Shown here: positions 25,601-38,399 of the stretch, piece by piece | Layout: every line of letters starts with the position of its first letter | Numbering within the stretch: the first letter of the stretch is position 1 | Source of the DNA: DATLWN01 sp964492895 | GTDB lineage: Bacteria > Pseudomonadota > Zetaproteobacteria > Mariprofundales > Mariprofundaceae | Direction: 5' to 3' | DNA: 40,412 nucleotides | Assembly (NCBI GenBank): GCA_964492895.1 | Contig: CAZBLR010000017.1 | Location: 1-40,412 of the forward strand | Notes under the pieces: model-generated | Seen by the model: only the letters and a program-made list of their open reading frames with translations | The model's database searches: none | Told to the model about the DNA's origin: nothing | Translations under genes and position numbers: made by a program

Positions 25601-26293
25601 TCAGTGCAGATGCTTTTCGAAGAAGGCCAGGGTGCGCTGCCAGGCCAGCCCGGCGGCCTCGGGGTTGTAGCCGAGCGGTGGCAGGTTGCGCGCATCGGAT
25701 TCCTCGTTGGCGAAGGCGTGCTTGGCGTCATAGCGGTGGAACGTGAAGCCCACGCCCGCTTCCTTGAGTTTCGCTTCCAGCGCGTCGACGCCGGCGATCG
25801 GGAAGAACTGGTCCTGCAGGCCCCAGTGCCCCAGCAGCGGCGCCTTGATCTTGGCGGCATCGACGTACTCGAGCGGCGGATAGCCGTACCAGGTCGCATT
25901 GGCATCGCTCTCGGGCACGAACACCGCCGCCAGCACGGTCAGCGCCCCGCCCATGCAGTAGCCGTTCACGCCGGCCCTGGCGCTGCCCGAGCCCTTCAGG
26001 TACTGCACGGCACCGCGGATGTCCTGGCCCGCGGCGTCGGCGAAGTCCAGGCCCTGCATCAGGTGCTCGGCCTCCTTGGCCTCCAGCGTCTGCCTGCCGC
26101 GATACAGGTCGGGCACCAGTGCCCGGTAGCCGGCCGCCGCCAGCTTGTCGGCCACGCCCTTGATCTGGTCGTTCAGCCCCCACCATTCCTGGATCACCAC
26201 GATCCCCGGGGCGCTGCTTCCCTGTGCCGGTTCGGCCAGGTAGGCCTGCGCGCTCCGGCCGTCCGGCCGCGTGAAGTCGATCATCTCGCCCAT
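25601..26293 (-). CDS. Dienelactone hydrolase family protein
   Basis: A 230-residue alpha/beta hydrolase. The triad is Cys113 in GYCMGG, Asp161 in GLQDQFFP and His192 in DAKHAF; IQEWWGLN near 34-41 carries the family glutamate (Glu36). In the characterised enzyme it opens dienelactone during chloroaromatic breakdown, but many relatives have other or unknown esters as substrates, and no aromatic degradation genes are nearby. GAGGAGG lies six bases before the start. Confidence 0.88.
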   Translation of the reverse strand: MGEMIDFTRPDGRSAQAYLAEPAQGSSAPGIVVIQEWWGLNDQIKGVADKLAAAGYRALVPDLYRGRQTLEAKEAEHLMQGLDFADAAGQDIRGAVQYLKGSGSARAGVNGYCMGGALTVLAAVFVPESDANATWYGYPPLEYVDAAKIKAPLLGHWGLQDQFFPIAGVDALEAKLKEAGVGFTFHRYDAKHAFANEESDARNLPPLGYNPEAAGLAWQRTLAFFEKHLH

Positions 26294-26389
26294 GGTGTCC
26301 TCCTCGCTGCAGGGTAATTCGGCGGGACCCTGATATGGCAGCCTACATGCCTGGTCGGAACACGGAAGCGCGCATTCTGCGCCGGGCAT

Positions 26390-26419
26390 AAAAAAAACCG
26401 GCGGGGTCGCCGCCGGTTT
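26390..26419 (-). terminator. Intrinsic terminator of the gltBD operon
   Basis: A perfect 10-bp stem, AAACCGGCGG (26395-26404) with CCGCCGGTTT (26410-26419), has a 5-base loop. On the minus strand it is followed by a run of eight U (26397 down to 26390, the first three also in the stem). It lies 21 bases past the gltD stop. Confidence 0.9.
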
Positions 26420-26439
26420 ATAAGACCCATTCAGCCTGT

Positions 26440-32512
<6,073 letters not shown>

Positions 32513-32585
32513 GCTGCAACCTCATCCTATACCAATGCATTTTGCGCCTTTGTCATGCGCTGGGGAGCCCCGCCGCAGGGGCGAC

Positions 32586-32601
32586 TGTCCGCGATCGGAC
32601 A
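32586..32601. promoter_or_regulatory. Inverted repeat TGTCCG-N4-CGGACA between gltB and the NuoE-like gene
   Basis: Two perfect 6-base arms with a 4-base centre lie 74 bases upstream of gltB and 94 bases upstream of the divergent NuoE-like gene. It is a possible operator for either gene. I do not recognise the regulator. Apart from this, 32513-32694 shows no clear promoter pair. Confidence 0.4.
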
Positions 32602-32694
32602 AAGGGCACCGAATATAACCAAACCCCCATGTAATCGCTAGCCTGAAAAAAGTGCGGTCTCGTCAGGGCATCCGCGGGGCTTTAGGCTCGCACC

Positions 32695-33144
32695 ATGGAC
32701 AGACCCCGGTATCAGGATGCGGTTGCCAGACTGCTCGATCAGGCCGCCTACCCCAAGAACGCCCATTACGCCCTGGCCGCGCTGCAGGACGTGCGCGCGG
32801 CATTCGGGCAGGTGCCGCCCGGGGCGGCGGCGGTCATCGCCGAACGCATGGGCATGACGGCCGCCGCCGTGGAAGGGCTGATGCGGGATTCGGCGCAGTT
32901 CGTCGGGAAGAGCGCGGCGCACGAGCTGCGCATCTGCCAGGGGGCCGTGTGCATCGGCAAGGGCGGGGGCGAACTGCTCGCCGGGATGCGCCGGGCGTTC
33001 GCGGACCGGCCCGGGCTATCCGTGGTCGCCGGTCACTGCCTCGGCCGCTGTACCGAGGCGCCGTCGGCGAGCCTGGACGGGCGCATCCTGGCGCCGGCCG
33101 ATGCCGCATCCCTGCGCCGCTGGGTGGATTCGCTCGGCGAATAG
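32695..33144 (+). CDS. Orphan NuoE/HoxE-like [2Fe-2S] thioredoxin-fold protein
   Basis: A 149-residue protein of the NADH dehydrogenase 24-kDa subunit family. The four cluster ligands are intact: Cys81-x4-Cys86 in CQGAVC and Cys115-x3-Cys119 in CLGRC. The N-terminal helical part NAHYALAALQDVRAAFGQVP near 22-41 is also typical. In complex I, hydrogenases and formate dehydrogenases this subunit sits next to a NuoF-like partner; none is present here. It may serve a complex encoded elsewhere or act alone. The ribosome binding site is weak. Confidence 0.8.
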   Translation: MDRPRYQDAVARLLDQAAYPKNAHYALAALQDVRAAFGQVPPGAAAVIAERMGMTAAAVEGLMRDSAQFVGKSAAHELRICQGAVCIGKGGGELLAGMRRAFADRPGLSVVAGHCLGRCTEAPSASLDGRILAPADAASLRRWVDSLGE

Positions 33145-33182
33145 GGCCGTATCGGCAACAACGGGATTTGCGTGAACCGGCC

Positions 33183-33932
33183 CTAAGCCTCGAGCCAGGC
33201 CGGCATGTGCAGCCAGGCCGTGCGCAGCGTCGCGTGATGGCGCGCCGTGTCCGGGTCGAGATCGTGCAACAGGCTCCAGAACGAGCGCGAATGATCCAGA
33301 TGCCTCAGGTGCGCCAGCTCGTGCAGCATCACGTGGCGCGCCAGCTCGGCCGGCAGGCACAGCAGCTTGGCGTTCAGCATGATATGGCGCCTGGCCGAGC
33401 AGCTGCCCCAGCGGCTTTTCTGCATGCGCACGCCGACGTGGCGGAACGACATGCCGTGTCCGGCCGCCAGCCGGTGCAGCAGCGGCGGCAGCTCGGCCTT
33501 GGCGGTGGCCAACAGCCAGCGTCGCAGTGCCGCCCGCACCCGCGGTGCGTCGTCGACGGCGCCGGCCAGGGTCAGCATGTCCTCGCCATGGATGGCGCGC
33601 ACGCCGGCGGCCCGGGTCGGCCGGTAGGCCACGCTGAGCCGGCGGTCGATCGCCGTCAGGTGGATGTGCGCCGGATGCGTCGGCGCATCCGTGCCGGGCA
33701 CGGGGGCATGGGCGGCCTGCAGGCGGGCCAGTTGCGCGAGCTTGCGCCGGATCCAGGCCTGCTTGGCGGTGATGAGCCGGGCGGCCAGGGATTCGGGAGC
33801 GCCTTGCGGCAGCACCACCTCGACGCGGTCCGGGGGCAGGATGCGCACCTGCGGATGCCGGGCCCGGGCGGAGACGCGGATGCCGTAGGCCGGCAGCCCG
33901 CTGTTCCCGGAGGCGTTCAAGCCGATGGTCAC
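33183..33932 (-). CDS. YgjP/M48-like zinc metallopeptidase (DUF45)
   Basis: A 249-residue protein with HELAH at 204-208 and the third ligand candidate His214 in HLRHLDHSRSFW. SRWGSCSARRHIMLNAKLLCLP near 173-194 is the signature of the YgjP-like family. It has no signal peptide. The N-terminal half is a small beta domain with an added Ala/Pro-rich stretch. The GTG at 33932 overlaps the SDR stop (GTGA). The target is unknown; relatives neighbour nucleotide metabolism or restriction genes. Confidence 0.85.
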   Translation of the reverse strand: MTIGLNASGNSGLPAYGIRVSARARHPQVRILPPDRVEVVLPQGAPESLAARLITAKQAWIRRKLAQLARLQAAHAPVPGTDAPTHPAHIHLTAIDRRLSVAYRPTRAAGVRAIHGEDMLTLAGAVDDAPRVRAALRRWLLATAKAELPPLLHRLAAGHGMSFRHVGVRMQKSRWGSCSARRHIMLNAKLLCLPAELARHVMLHELAHLRHLDHSRSFWSLLHDLDPDTARHHATLRTAWLHMPAWLEA

Positions 33933-34678
33933 GGGCGCAGGTGCCGTTCCATGATCGGCAGCACCAGCCACCGCGGCACCGATTTCTGCAGCAGCCACAG
34001 CATCCGGTGGCGCATACCCGGCACGCAGTAGCCGCCGCCTTTCTCCAGCGTGTGCAGCGAGGCGCGCACCACGAGCCTGGCCGGGGCGCGGAAGGTGTTG
34101 CCCTTGCCCATCGGCATGCCCGAGACGTCGCGGAAGCCGGTCGGCGAGGGCCCCGGCGCCAGCGTCACGACGCGCACGCGTCCGGCCAGCTCGCTGCGCA
34201 GGGCCTCGCTCCAGAAGGTCAGGCCGGCCTTGGCGGCGGCGTAGGTACTCATATGCGGCAGCGGCGTCTCGCCGGCCAGCGAGGAGACGTTGATGATGAA
34301 GCCGCGGTTGCGGATCAGGTACGGCAGCAGCGCGTGCGTCAGTTCCACCGGTGCCACCAGGTCGGTGCGCAGCACGTCGATCTGCGGCACCGATTCGGTG
34401 CGCTCGAAGCTGCCCCAGACGCCGAAGCCGGCGTTGTTGATCAGCCCCACCAGCTCCTCGTCCTTGATCGCGGCGCACAGGTGCTCCACGCCCTCGGGCG
34501 TGGACAGGTCGGCCTGCAGGCAGCGGTGGCGCTCCGGGTGGAACAGGCGCCCCAGCGTCAGCTTCAGGCGCGCCAGGTCGCGCCCGTGCAGCAGCAGCCG
34601 GTGGCCCTCGGCCTCCAGCTGGCAGGCGAACTCGCAGCCGAAGCCGCCGGAGGCGCCGGTGATCAGGATGCTCTTCAC
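33929..34678 (-). CDS. Short-chain dehydrogenase/reductase (SDR)
   Basis: A 249-residue classical SDR. The NAD(P) motif is GASGGFG at 8-14, NNAG is at 81-84, and the active site is Ser133, Tyr146 and Lys150 (YAAAK). The shape of the N-terminus with Arg33 (HGRD) suggests NADP(H). The GTG at 34678 overlaps the PHP gene stop by four bases. C-terminal residues 195-249 contain hydrophobic/basic stretches seen in lipid-handling SDRs of the DltE/YqjQ type. The substrate is unknown. Confidence 0.9.
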   Translation of the reverse strand: MKSILITGASGGFGCEFACQLEAEGHRLLLHGRDLARLKLTLGRLFHPERHRCLQADLSTPEGVEHLCAAIKDEELVGLINNAGFGVWGSFERTESVPQIDVLRTDLVAPVELTHALLPYLIRNRGFIINVSSLAGETPLPHMSTYAAAKAGLTFWSEALRSELAGRVRVVTLAPGPSPTGFRDVSGMPMGKGNTFRAPARLVVRASLHTLEKGGGYCVPGMRHRMLWLLQKSVPRWLVLPIMERHLRP

Positions 34679-35502
34679 GGGGCCTGCCGGATGGGCACCG
34701 GGGAACGCCGGCGCTTCTCGAAGCGCACCACCTCGTGGATGCCGCAGGCGGCGAGCATGCCCAGGCAGGTGTCCATGGCGTGCCCGACCTCGCCGGGGGT
34801 GTGGGCGTCGGAGCCGAAGGCGAAGGGGATGCCGCGCTCGGCGGCCAGCGCCAGCATGCGCCCGTGCGGGTAGACCTCGCCGACCGGCTTGCGCAGGCCG
34901 GCGGAACTGATCTCCAGTGCCGTCCCCGAGGCCAGCACCGCGTCGAGCATGGCCGTCTCGGCCGCCAGCACGCGGCGGCTTCCGGGCGGCGGGCGGTGGC
35001 CGAACTTCTTGATCAGGTCCGGGTGGCCGATGATGTCGAACATGCCGGTGGCGGCCGAAGCGGCCACGGCGGCGAAATAGTCGCAGTAGGCCTGCTCGAC
35101 GTCGCGTCCGTTCCAGTCGTCGAGGTTGTCCGGGTTGTCGAAGCCCCAGTCGCCGAGATAGTGCACGGAGCCGATCACGTAGTCCCAGGCGTAGCCGTCG
35201 ATCATGTCCTGCACATAGGATTCGCTGCCCGGGTGGAAGTCGGCCTCCAGGCCGATGCGCACGGTCAGGCGGCCGGCGAAGGCATCGCGCACGGCCTCGA
35301 CCTCGCCCAGGTAGTCGGGCAGCTCGGCGCGGTCCATGCGCCACTGCTTGTCGAAACCGCCCGGCATCGGCGAGTGGTCGGACATGCCGATCTCGGTCAG
35401 GCCGATGCGCAGCGCCGCCTCGGCATAGTCCCGCACGCTGCCGGTGGCGTGGTGGCAGCGCGGCGTGTGCATGTGGTAGTCGGGGACCGGTGCGAAACGC
35501 AT
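34675..35502 (-). CDS. PHP-domain histidinol-phosphatase-like protein
   Basis: A 275-residue PHP metallophosphatase. Metal ligands are visible in DYHMHTPRCHHATG (His10, His12), the later GMSDHSPMP near 39-47, GLEADFHPG near 84-92, GSVHYLGDW near 111-119 and the final GSDAHTPGEVGHAM. This order fits HisJ-type histidinol phosphatase, but no other histidine gene is in the window, so another phosphate ester is possible. It is the first gene of a GTGA-coupled trio with the SDR and the metallopeptidase. Confidence 0.87.
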   Translation of the reverse strand: MRFAPVPDYHMHTPRCHHATGSVRDYAEAALRIGLTEIGMSDHSPMPGGFDKQWRMDRAELPDYLGEVEAVRDAFAGRLTVRIGLEADFHPGSESYVQDMIDGYAWDYVIGSVHYLGDWGFDNPDNLDDWNGRDVEQAYCDYFAAVAASAATGMFDIIGHPDLIKKFGHRPPPGSRRVLAAETAMLDAVLASGTALEISSAGLRKPVGEVYPHGRMLALAAERGIPFAFGSDAHTPGEVGHAMDTCLGMLAACGIHEVVRFEKRRRSPVPIRQAP

Positions 35503-35568
35503 AGGGCGATTGTACCACCCACGACCCGCCGGGGTGAAGACGGCCGGCCGCTTTTATGCCAAAATGGT

Positions 35569-35596
35569 TTGACACCCCGGGGCGAATCCCCAAACT
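35569..35596 (+). promoter_or_regulatory. Promoter of the tRNA-Lys gene
   Basis: A perfect TTGACA (35569-35574), 16 bases, then CAAACT (35591-35596), which is a poor -10. The stretch between the -10 and the tRNA is G+C-rich, as in stringently controlled stable-RNA promoters. Predicted transcription starts around 35603. Confidence 0.5.
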
Positions 35597-35611
35597 TCGC
35601 CGCCGTCACGA

Positions 35612-35687
35612 GGGCCGTTAGCTCAGTTGGTAGAGCAGCAGACTTTTAATCTGCGGGTCGTTGGTTCGAGCCCAACACGGCTCACCA
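35612..35687 (+). tRNA. tRNA-Lys (anticodon TTT)
   Basis: A 76-base cloverleaf. Acceptor stem GGGCCGT pairs with ACGGCTC; D-arm TTAGCTCAGTTGGTAGAGC; anticodon loop CTTTTAA with TTT in the centre; T-loop GGTTCGAGCC. CCA is encoded. It closely resembles the E. coli tRNA-Lys. A strong terminator follows. Confidence 0.97.
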
Positions 35688-35693
35688 CGTGCC

Positions 35694-35723
35694 GGGGCCG
35701 GCCGTTCGCGCCGGCCCCTTTTT
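35694..35723 (+). terminator. Intrinsic terminator after tRNA-Lys
   Basis: A perfect 9-bp stem, GGGGCCGGC (35694-35702) with GCCGGCCCC (35710-35718), is followed directly by TTTTT. Confidence 0.9.
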
Positions 35724-35735
35724 CGTACTGATCCC

Positions 35736-35764
35736 GGAAAAGGAAAGGGAGGCCTATGCCTCCC
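35736..35764 (-). terminator. Intrinsic terminator of the DUF6789-like gene
   Basis: GGGAGGC (35747-35753) pairs perfectly with GCCTCCC (35758-35764) around CTAT. On the minus strand the stem is followed by TTTCCTTTTCC. It faces the tRNA-Lys terminator back to back, so the two convergent units end within about 70 bases. Confidence 0.7.
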
Positions 35765-35789
35765 CCGCCTTTGTGTGTTCCGGCAATGC

Positions 35790-36242
35790 TCAGCCGGCGG
35801 CGGCGACCTGCCCGCCGGAGCGCTGCGTGATGCCGTAGACGTATCCCAGCACGGCGCCGAAGACGGCATGCAGCATCAGCGTGGCCACCGGCACCATGAT
35901 GCCGCTGGGCATCGCCAGGCCGAACAGGCCGGCACCCATCATCGGCATCACCGCCACCATCATCACCAGCCAGCCCGCCATGCCCAGGGCGATGCCGCGC
36001 ACGGCGTGGTTGCCGAAGGGCAGCCCGCTGAAGATGAGCGCGTAGGTCAGGCCGTAGCCGATGACGCCGATCATGACGTGGGCCGCCCACCCCAACATGA
36101 TGTTGCCGCCCATCCTGGCCGCGAGCATGGCGATGACGTTGACGTCCGGCATCAGCCCCATCTTCGCCTTCATCACCATCAGCATGGACAGTAGGACGGT
36201 GGCGGCCAGTCCCGCCAGCATCCCGTTGATCAGTTTGTTCAT
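35790..36242 (-). CDS. DUF6789-like membrane protein
   Basis: A 150-residue protein with four hydrophobic segments (about 5-25, 43-66, 77-101 and 108-133) and many methionines, e.g. MVMKAKMGLMP and MVAVMPMMGAGLFG. I believe it belongs to DUF6789, a family without known function; this is from memory. ATG 36242 is chosen over the longer frame because AAGGAGG lies seven bases upstream. It is divergent from the lipoprotein gene at 36399. Confidence 0.7.
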   Translation of the reverse strand: MNKLINGMLAGLAATVLLSMLMVMKAKMGLMPDVNVIAMLAARMGGNIMLGWAAHVMIGVIGYGLTYALIFSGLPFGNHAVRGIALGMAGWLVMMVAVMPMMGAGLFGLAMPSGIMVPVATLMLHAVFGAVLGYVYGITQRSGGQVAAAG

Positions 36243-36398
36243 CTCGTGTTCCTCCTTGGGTTGCGTGTCGCAACAGCCCATGGGTCGCAGCCGGCCGCCG
36301 ATCCTTACGTCCGAGCAGCGTTGTCATGTGCAGCGGCGGTGCGCATGGTCTAGGCTCGCCCGGCGGGTGGGGAGAGATTCGACGACAAGGAGCATGGA

Positions 36399-36722
36399 AT
36401 GCGCAACTCGGTATGGATCGCAACCGCCTGCACCCTGGCCCTGGCCACCTCGGCCTGCACCTTCGTGAAGCCCGACGCCCAGAGTGCGGATGTCAGCCTG
36501 GCCCAGCAGAGCGATGTGGCCGCTTGCAAGAAGATCGGCAACACCGCGGTCACCGTGCCGTACAAGCTCGGCTTCATCCCACGCTCGTCGGGTTCGGTGA
36601 CGACCGATCTGCTGACGATGGCCCGGAACAGCGCCGTCGACATGCACGGCGATACCATCGTCGCCACCAGCCCGCCGAAGAACGGCAACCAGACCTTCGA
36701 CGTCTATCGCTGTCGGCAGTAG
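36399..36722 (+). CDS. Small DUF4156-like lipoprotein
   Basis: A 107-residue lipoprotein. The signal peptide ends in the lipobox TSAC with Cys20 as the lipidated residue. Cys43 and Cys105 could form a disulfide. The body resembles the small DUF4156 family (DVAACKKIGNTAVTVP; GDTIVATSPP; FDVYRC), whose role is unknown. AAGGAG lies six bases before the start. Confidence 0.75.
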   Translation: MRNSVWIATACTLALATSACTFVKPDAQSADVSLAQQSDVAACKKIGNTAVTVPYKLGFIPRSSGSVTTDLLTMARNSAVDMHGDTIVATSPPKNGNQTFDVYRCRQ

Positions 36723-36757
36723 GGGATGGGGGCGGCGAAGGGCGCCCAATAATTGGA

Positions 36758-36785
36758 TTGACGCCGCGTCATGTATCCATAACCT
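36758..36785 (+). promoter_or_regulatory. Putative promoter of tRNA-Glu
   Basis: TTGACG (36758-36763) matches the -35 at five of six positions; 16 bases later TAACCT (36780-36785) is a weak -10. A G+C-rich stretch leads to the tRNA at 36800. Confidence 0.4.
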
Positions 36786-36799
36786 TCGCCGCTCCGTTG

Positions 36800-36875
36800 G
36801 TCCCCATCGTCTAGAGGCCTAGGACACCGCCCTTTCACGGCGGCAACGCGGGTTCGAATCCCGCTGGGGACGCCA
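36800..36875 (+). tRNA. tRNA-Glu (anticodon TTC)
   Basis: A 76-base cloverleaf. Acceptor stem GTCCCCA pairs with the TGGGGAC of the 3' side; anticodon loop CTTTCAC with TTC; T-loop GGTTCGAATCC. CCA is encoded. No hairpin with a T-run follows; instead a minus-strand gene ends five bases away. Confidence 0.97.
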
Positions 36876-36880
36876 TCTGC

Positions 36881-37210
36881 TCAGATCGTGTTTTTCGGGC
36901 GGCCGGGTTTCTTGATCATGACCATGGTGATGGCATAGCCCATCAGGCCGAAGAATCCACCGACGACCCATAGCTGTCGGATGCTTCGGGAGTCGGTGAT
37001 GATGTCCAGGACACGCTCGGCGGTGACATAGCCCATGGTCAGCCACAGGACGGTCACGGCCAGCGGTGCGATGAAGCCGGAAAGCACGTGTGGATGCACA
37101 TGTCTCTGGGATAGATCGCGGCTGACCAATAACCCCACATAGAGTGCCAGGGGGATCAGCACCCAGCCTTGGGCCATTCCGATCAGGATAGCCAGCGTGG
37201 CCTCCCTCAC
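36881..37210 (-). CDS. Small membrane protein of unknown function
   Basis: A 109-residue protein with three or four hydrophobic segments (about 5-27, 43-62, 81-100) and a basic end (MIKKPGRPKNTI). Starts with GTG at 37210; neither this nor the in-frame ATG at 37177 has a clear ribosome binding site. I do not recognise the family. The stop lies five bases from the 3' end of tRNA-Glu on the opposite strand. Confidence 0.6.
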   Translation of the reverse strand: MREATLAILIGMAQGWVLIPLALYVGLLVSRDLSQRHVHPHVLSGFIAPLAVTVLWLTMGYVTAERVLDIITDSRSIRQLWVVGGFFGLMGYAITMVMIKKPGRPKNTI

Positions 37211-37310
37211 GGCTCAGCCCGCGGAGCTGGATCGGCGATGCGATGCATGGCTCTTCCCTGAGGTCCGGTGGTGTTGGTGCACGAACGCCGCTTCCCTGCG
37301 CATGGCCGGC

Positions 37311-37880
37311 CTACTTCGTCGTGGAGACGGGCACGGGCCCGTCCCGGCCCAGGCGCGGCATCATCCGCGACAGCAGGCCGGTGCGGGCATCGAGCTCCAT
37401 CCTTCCCTTGATGCGGTAGATGAACCCGAGACAGCCGCCGAGCTCGAGTGCCAGACGCTTCAGGTACGGGTTCCGGTCCTCGGTGATGGCGTAGGTCATG
37501 ATGGTCGGCCAGTGGTGCTTGGCATAGGCCAGCACCGCCAGGCCGCCGAGATCGACCTCGTCGATGTCGGCGACGACCGCATCCACGCTTCCCTGCAGGA
37601 TCAGGTCGCAGGCCTGCTTGTCCTGCTGCAGCACCTGCATGCGCCATCCGTACGTCGACGCGAACAGGGTGGCCACCTGGTGTCCGAGGATGACGTTGCC
37701 GCTCAGCACCAGGCCGCGGGCCGCCTCGAGATGCGCCCCGCATTCCCGCTTCCACTCGCAGCCGTAATACTGCCTCGGCCGGCAGCGCGGCCGGTCGAAG
37801 CACGGCGGCCTTCCTTCCGCGCTCCGGCCCTCCCGGGACGGCAGCTGTCCGTTGATGCGTTCGGCGTGCTTGATGTCCAT
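37311..37880 (-). CDS. Cys-motif protein with a degenerate receiver-like domain
   Basis: A 189-residue soluble protein from ATG 37880 (frame open to 37937). Residues 24-48 hold four cysteines (Cys27, 33, 41, 47) in P-C-F-x5-C-x7-C-x5-C with Gly before the third, probably a metal site. Residues 57-165 follow a response-regulator receiver layout: VVADIDEVDLGGLAVLAYAK has Asp105 at the phosphoacceptor place, but the N-terminal acidic pair is replaced (LSGNVILG) and the usual Lys-Pro is not seen, so phosphorylation is doubtful. It is divergent from a small protein carrying a similar Cys motif. Confidence 0.6.
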   Translation of the reverse strand: MDIKHAERINGQLPSREGRSAEGRPPCFDRPRCRPRQYYGCEWKRECGAHLEAARGLVLSGNVILGHQVATLFASTYGWRMQVLQQDKQACDLILQGSVDAVVADIDEVDLGGLAVLAYAKHHWPTIMTYAITEDRNPYLKRLALELGGCLGFIYRIKGRMELDARTGLLSRMMPRLGRDGPVPVSTTK

Positions 37881-37942
37881 GCTCCCGGTCCGTTCCTGTG
37901 GTTTCCCGCATGGCCCGCGCGCGGCGGGGTGCGGCATCCCTA

Positions 37943-37971
37943 TTGAACGTGATGCCGGTCACCAATAAAAT
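37943..37971 (+). promoter_or_regulatory. Putative promoter with a CRP-like inverted repeat in its spacer
   Basis: TTGAAC (37943-37948), 17 bases, TAAAAT (37966-37971; five of six -10 positions). The spacer contains GTGA-N6-TCAC (37949-37962), the core of CRP/Vfr sites. It points toward the small Cys-motif gene at 38117, with a leader of about 140 bases that carries two hairpins: CGTACGC/GCGTACG (37983-38002) and GCCCCC/GGGGGC (38069-38083). Confidence 0.45.
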
Positions 37972-38068
37972 TGGACCGTGTACGTACGCGGGATTGCGTA
38001 CGGCGGCCGCTGCCGGCGCGGCATGGCCTTGCGGACCGCGAATCCGCTGGTCCATAGTCATGATGCAT

Positions 38069-38092
38069 GCCCCCGCCGGGGGCTGCTTTGTT
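38069..38092 (+). promoter_or_regulatory. Hairpin with short U-tract in the leader of the SAP-like gene
   Basis: GCCCCC and GGGGGC form a perfect 6-bp stem with a 3-base loop, followed by TGCTTTGTTA. It looks like a weak terminator or attenuator 25 bases before the 38117 start. Confidence 0.35.
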
Positions 38093-38116
38093 ATCCGTCC
38101 CATGCAAGGAGGGCGC

Positions 38117-38341
38117 ATGGTCGAGAAGGAGATGCAGCGGCTGGGCCTCGCCCTGGGTATCGGCGACGCCCATCGCATGAAGGCCCCGGAGCTGATCCGG
38201 TTCATCCGGCTCCAGGAAGGGGAGCTGCCCTGTTTCTCGCAGAACTGGAGCGCGCCCTGCAAGATCAAGGGCTGCCCCATCTGCGACGCGTGCAGCAGCA
38301 ACCCGCTTTCCGGGGATGCCGAGGATCTGCCCAAGGCCTGA
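38117..38341 (+). CDS. Small SAP-like protein with a five-cysteine motif
   Basis: A 74-residue protein. Residues 8-34 (GLALGIGDAHRMKAPELIRFIRLQEG) resemble a SAP/Rho-N type helix-loop-helix nucleic-acid-binding motif. Then come Cys39, Cys48, Cys53, Cys56 and Cys59 in P-C-F-x8-C-x4-C-x2-C-x2-C, likely a zinc or iron-sulfur site. AGGAGGG lies four bases before the start, so the gene is well supported despite its size. Small SAP plus Cys proteins of this kind occur in other bacteria; the function is unknown. Confidence 0.7.
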   Translation: MVEKEMQRLGLALGIGDAHRMKAPELIRFIRLQEGELPCFSQNWSAPCKIKGCPICDACSSNPLSGDAEDLPKA

Positions 38342-38364
38342 CCGCCCGCCCCGCGTGTCCGATA

Positions 38365-38393
38365 TTCCCATGTGAACGATCGTTCACTAGAAT
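38365..38393 (+). promoter_or_regulatory. Core promoter of the repressor-polymerase operon
   Basis: TTCCCA (38365-38370) and TAGAAT (38388-38393; five of six -10 positions) are exactly 17 bases apart. The predicted start of transcription falls at about 38400, which is the ATG itself. There is no Shine-Dalgarno sequence before the ATG, so the mRNA is probably leaderless. Confidence 0.55.
38372..38387. promoter_or_regulatory. Perfect 16-bp palindrome, probable operator
   Basis: GTGAACGATCGTTCAC is a perfect palindrome filling the spacer between the -35 and -10, ideally placed for repression. Its core GAAC-N4-GTTC equals the SOS box form used by Gram-positive LexA and differs from CTGT-N8-ACAG of enteric LexA. 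The first gene downstream encodes a LexA-type winged helix, so autoregulation is likely. TetR-type regulators can bind similar palindromes. Confidence 0.75.
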
Positions 38394-38399
38394 GCCGGC

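Noticed and set aside
33143..33184. AGGGCCG/CGGCCCT inverted repeat between two convergent stops as a terminator
   Set aside because: The loop is 28 bases and no T-run follows on either strand.
37980..37987. GTACGTAC palindrome as an operator
   Set aside because: Only 8 bases and part of the longer CGTACGC/GCGTACG hairpin; not convincing alone.
38372..38387. Palindrome as a TetR-family operator only
   Set aside because: No TetR gene is nearby and a LexA-type winged-helix gene begins 12 bases away. It stays the main alternative but is less likely.
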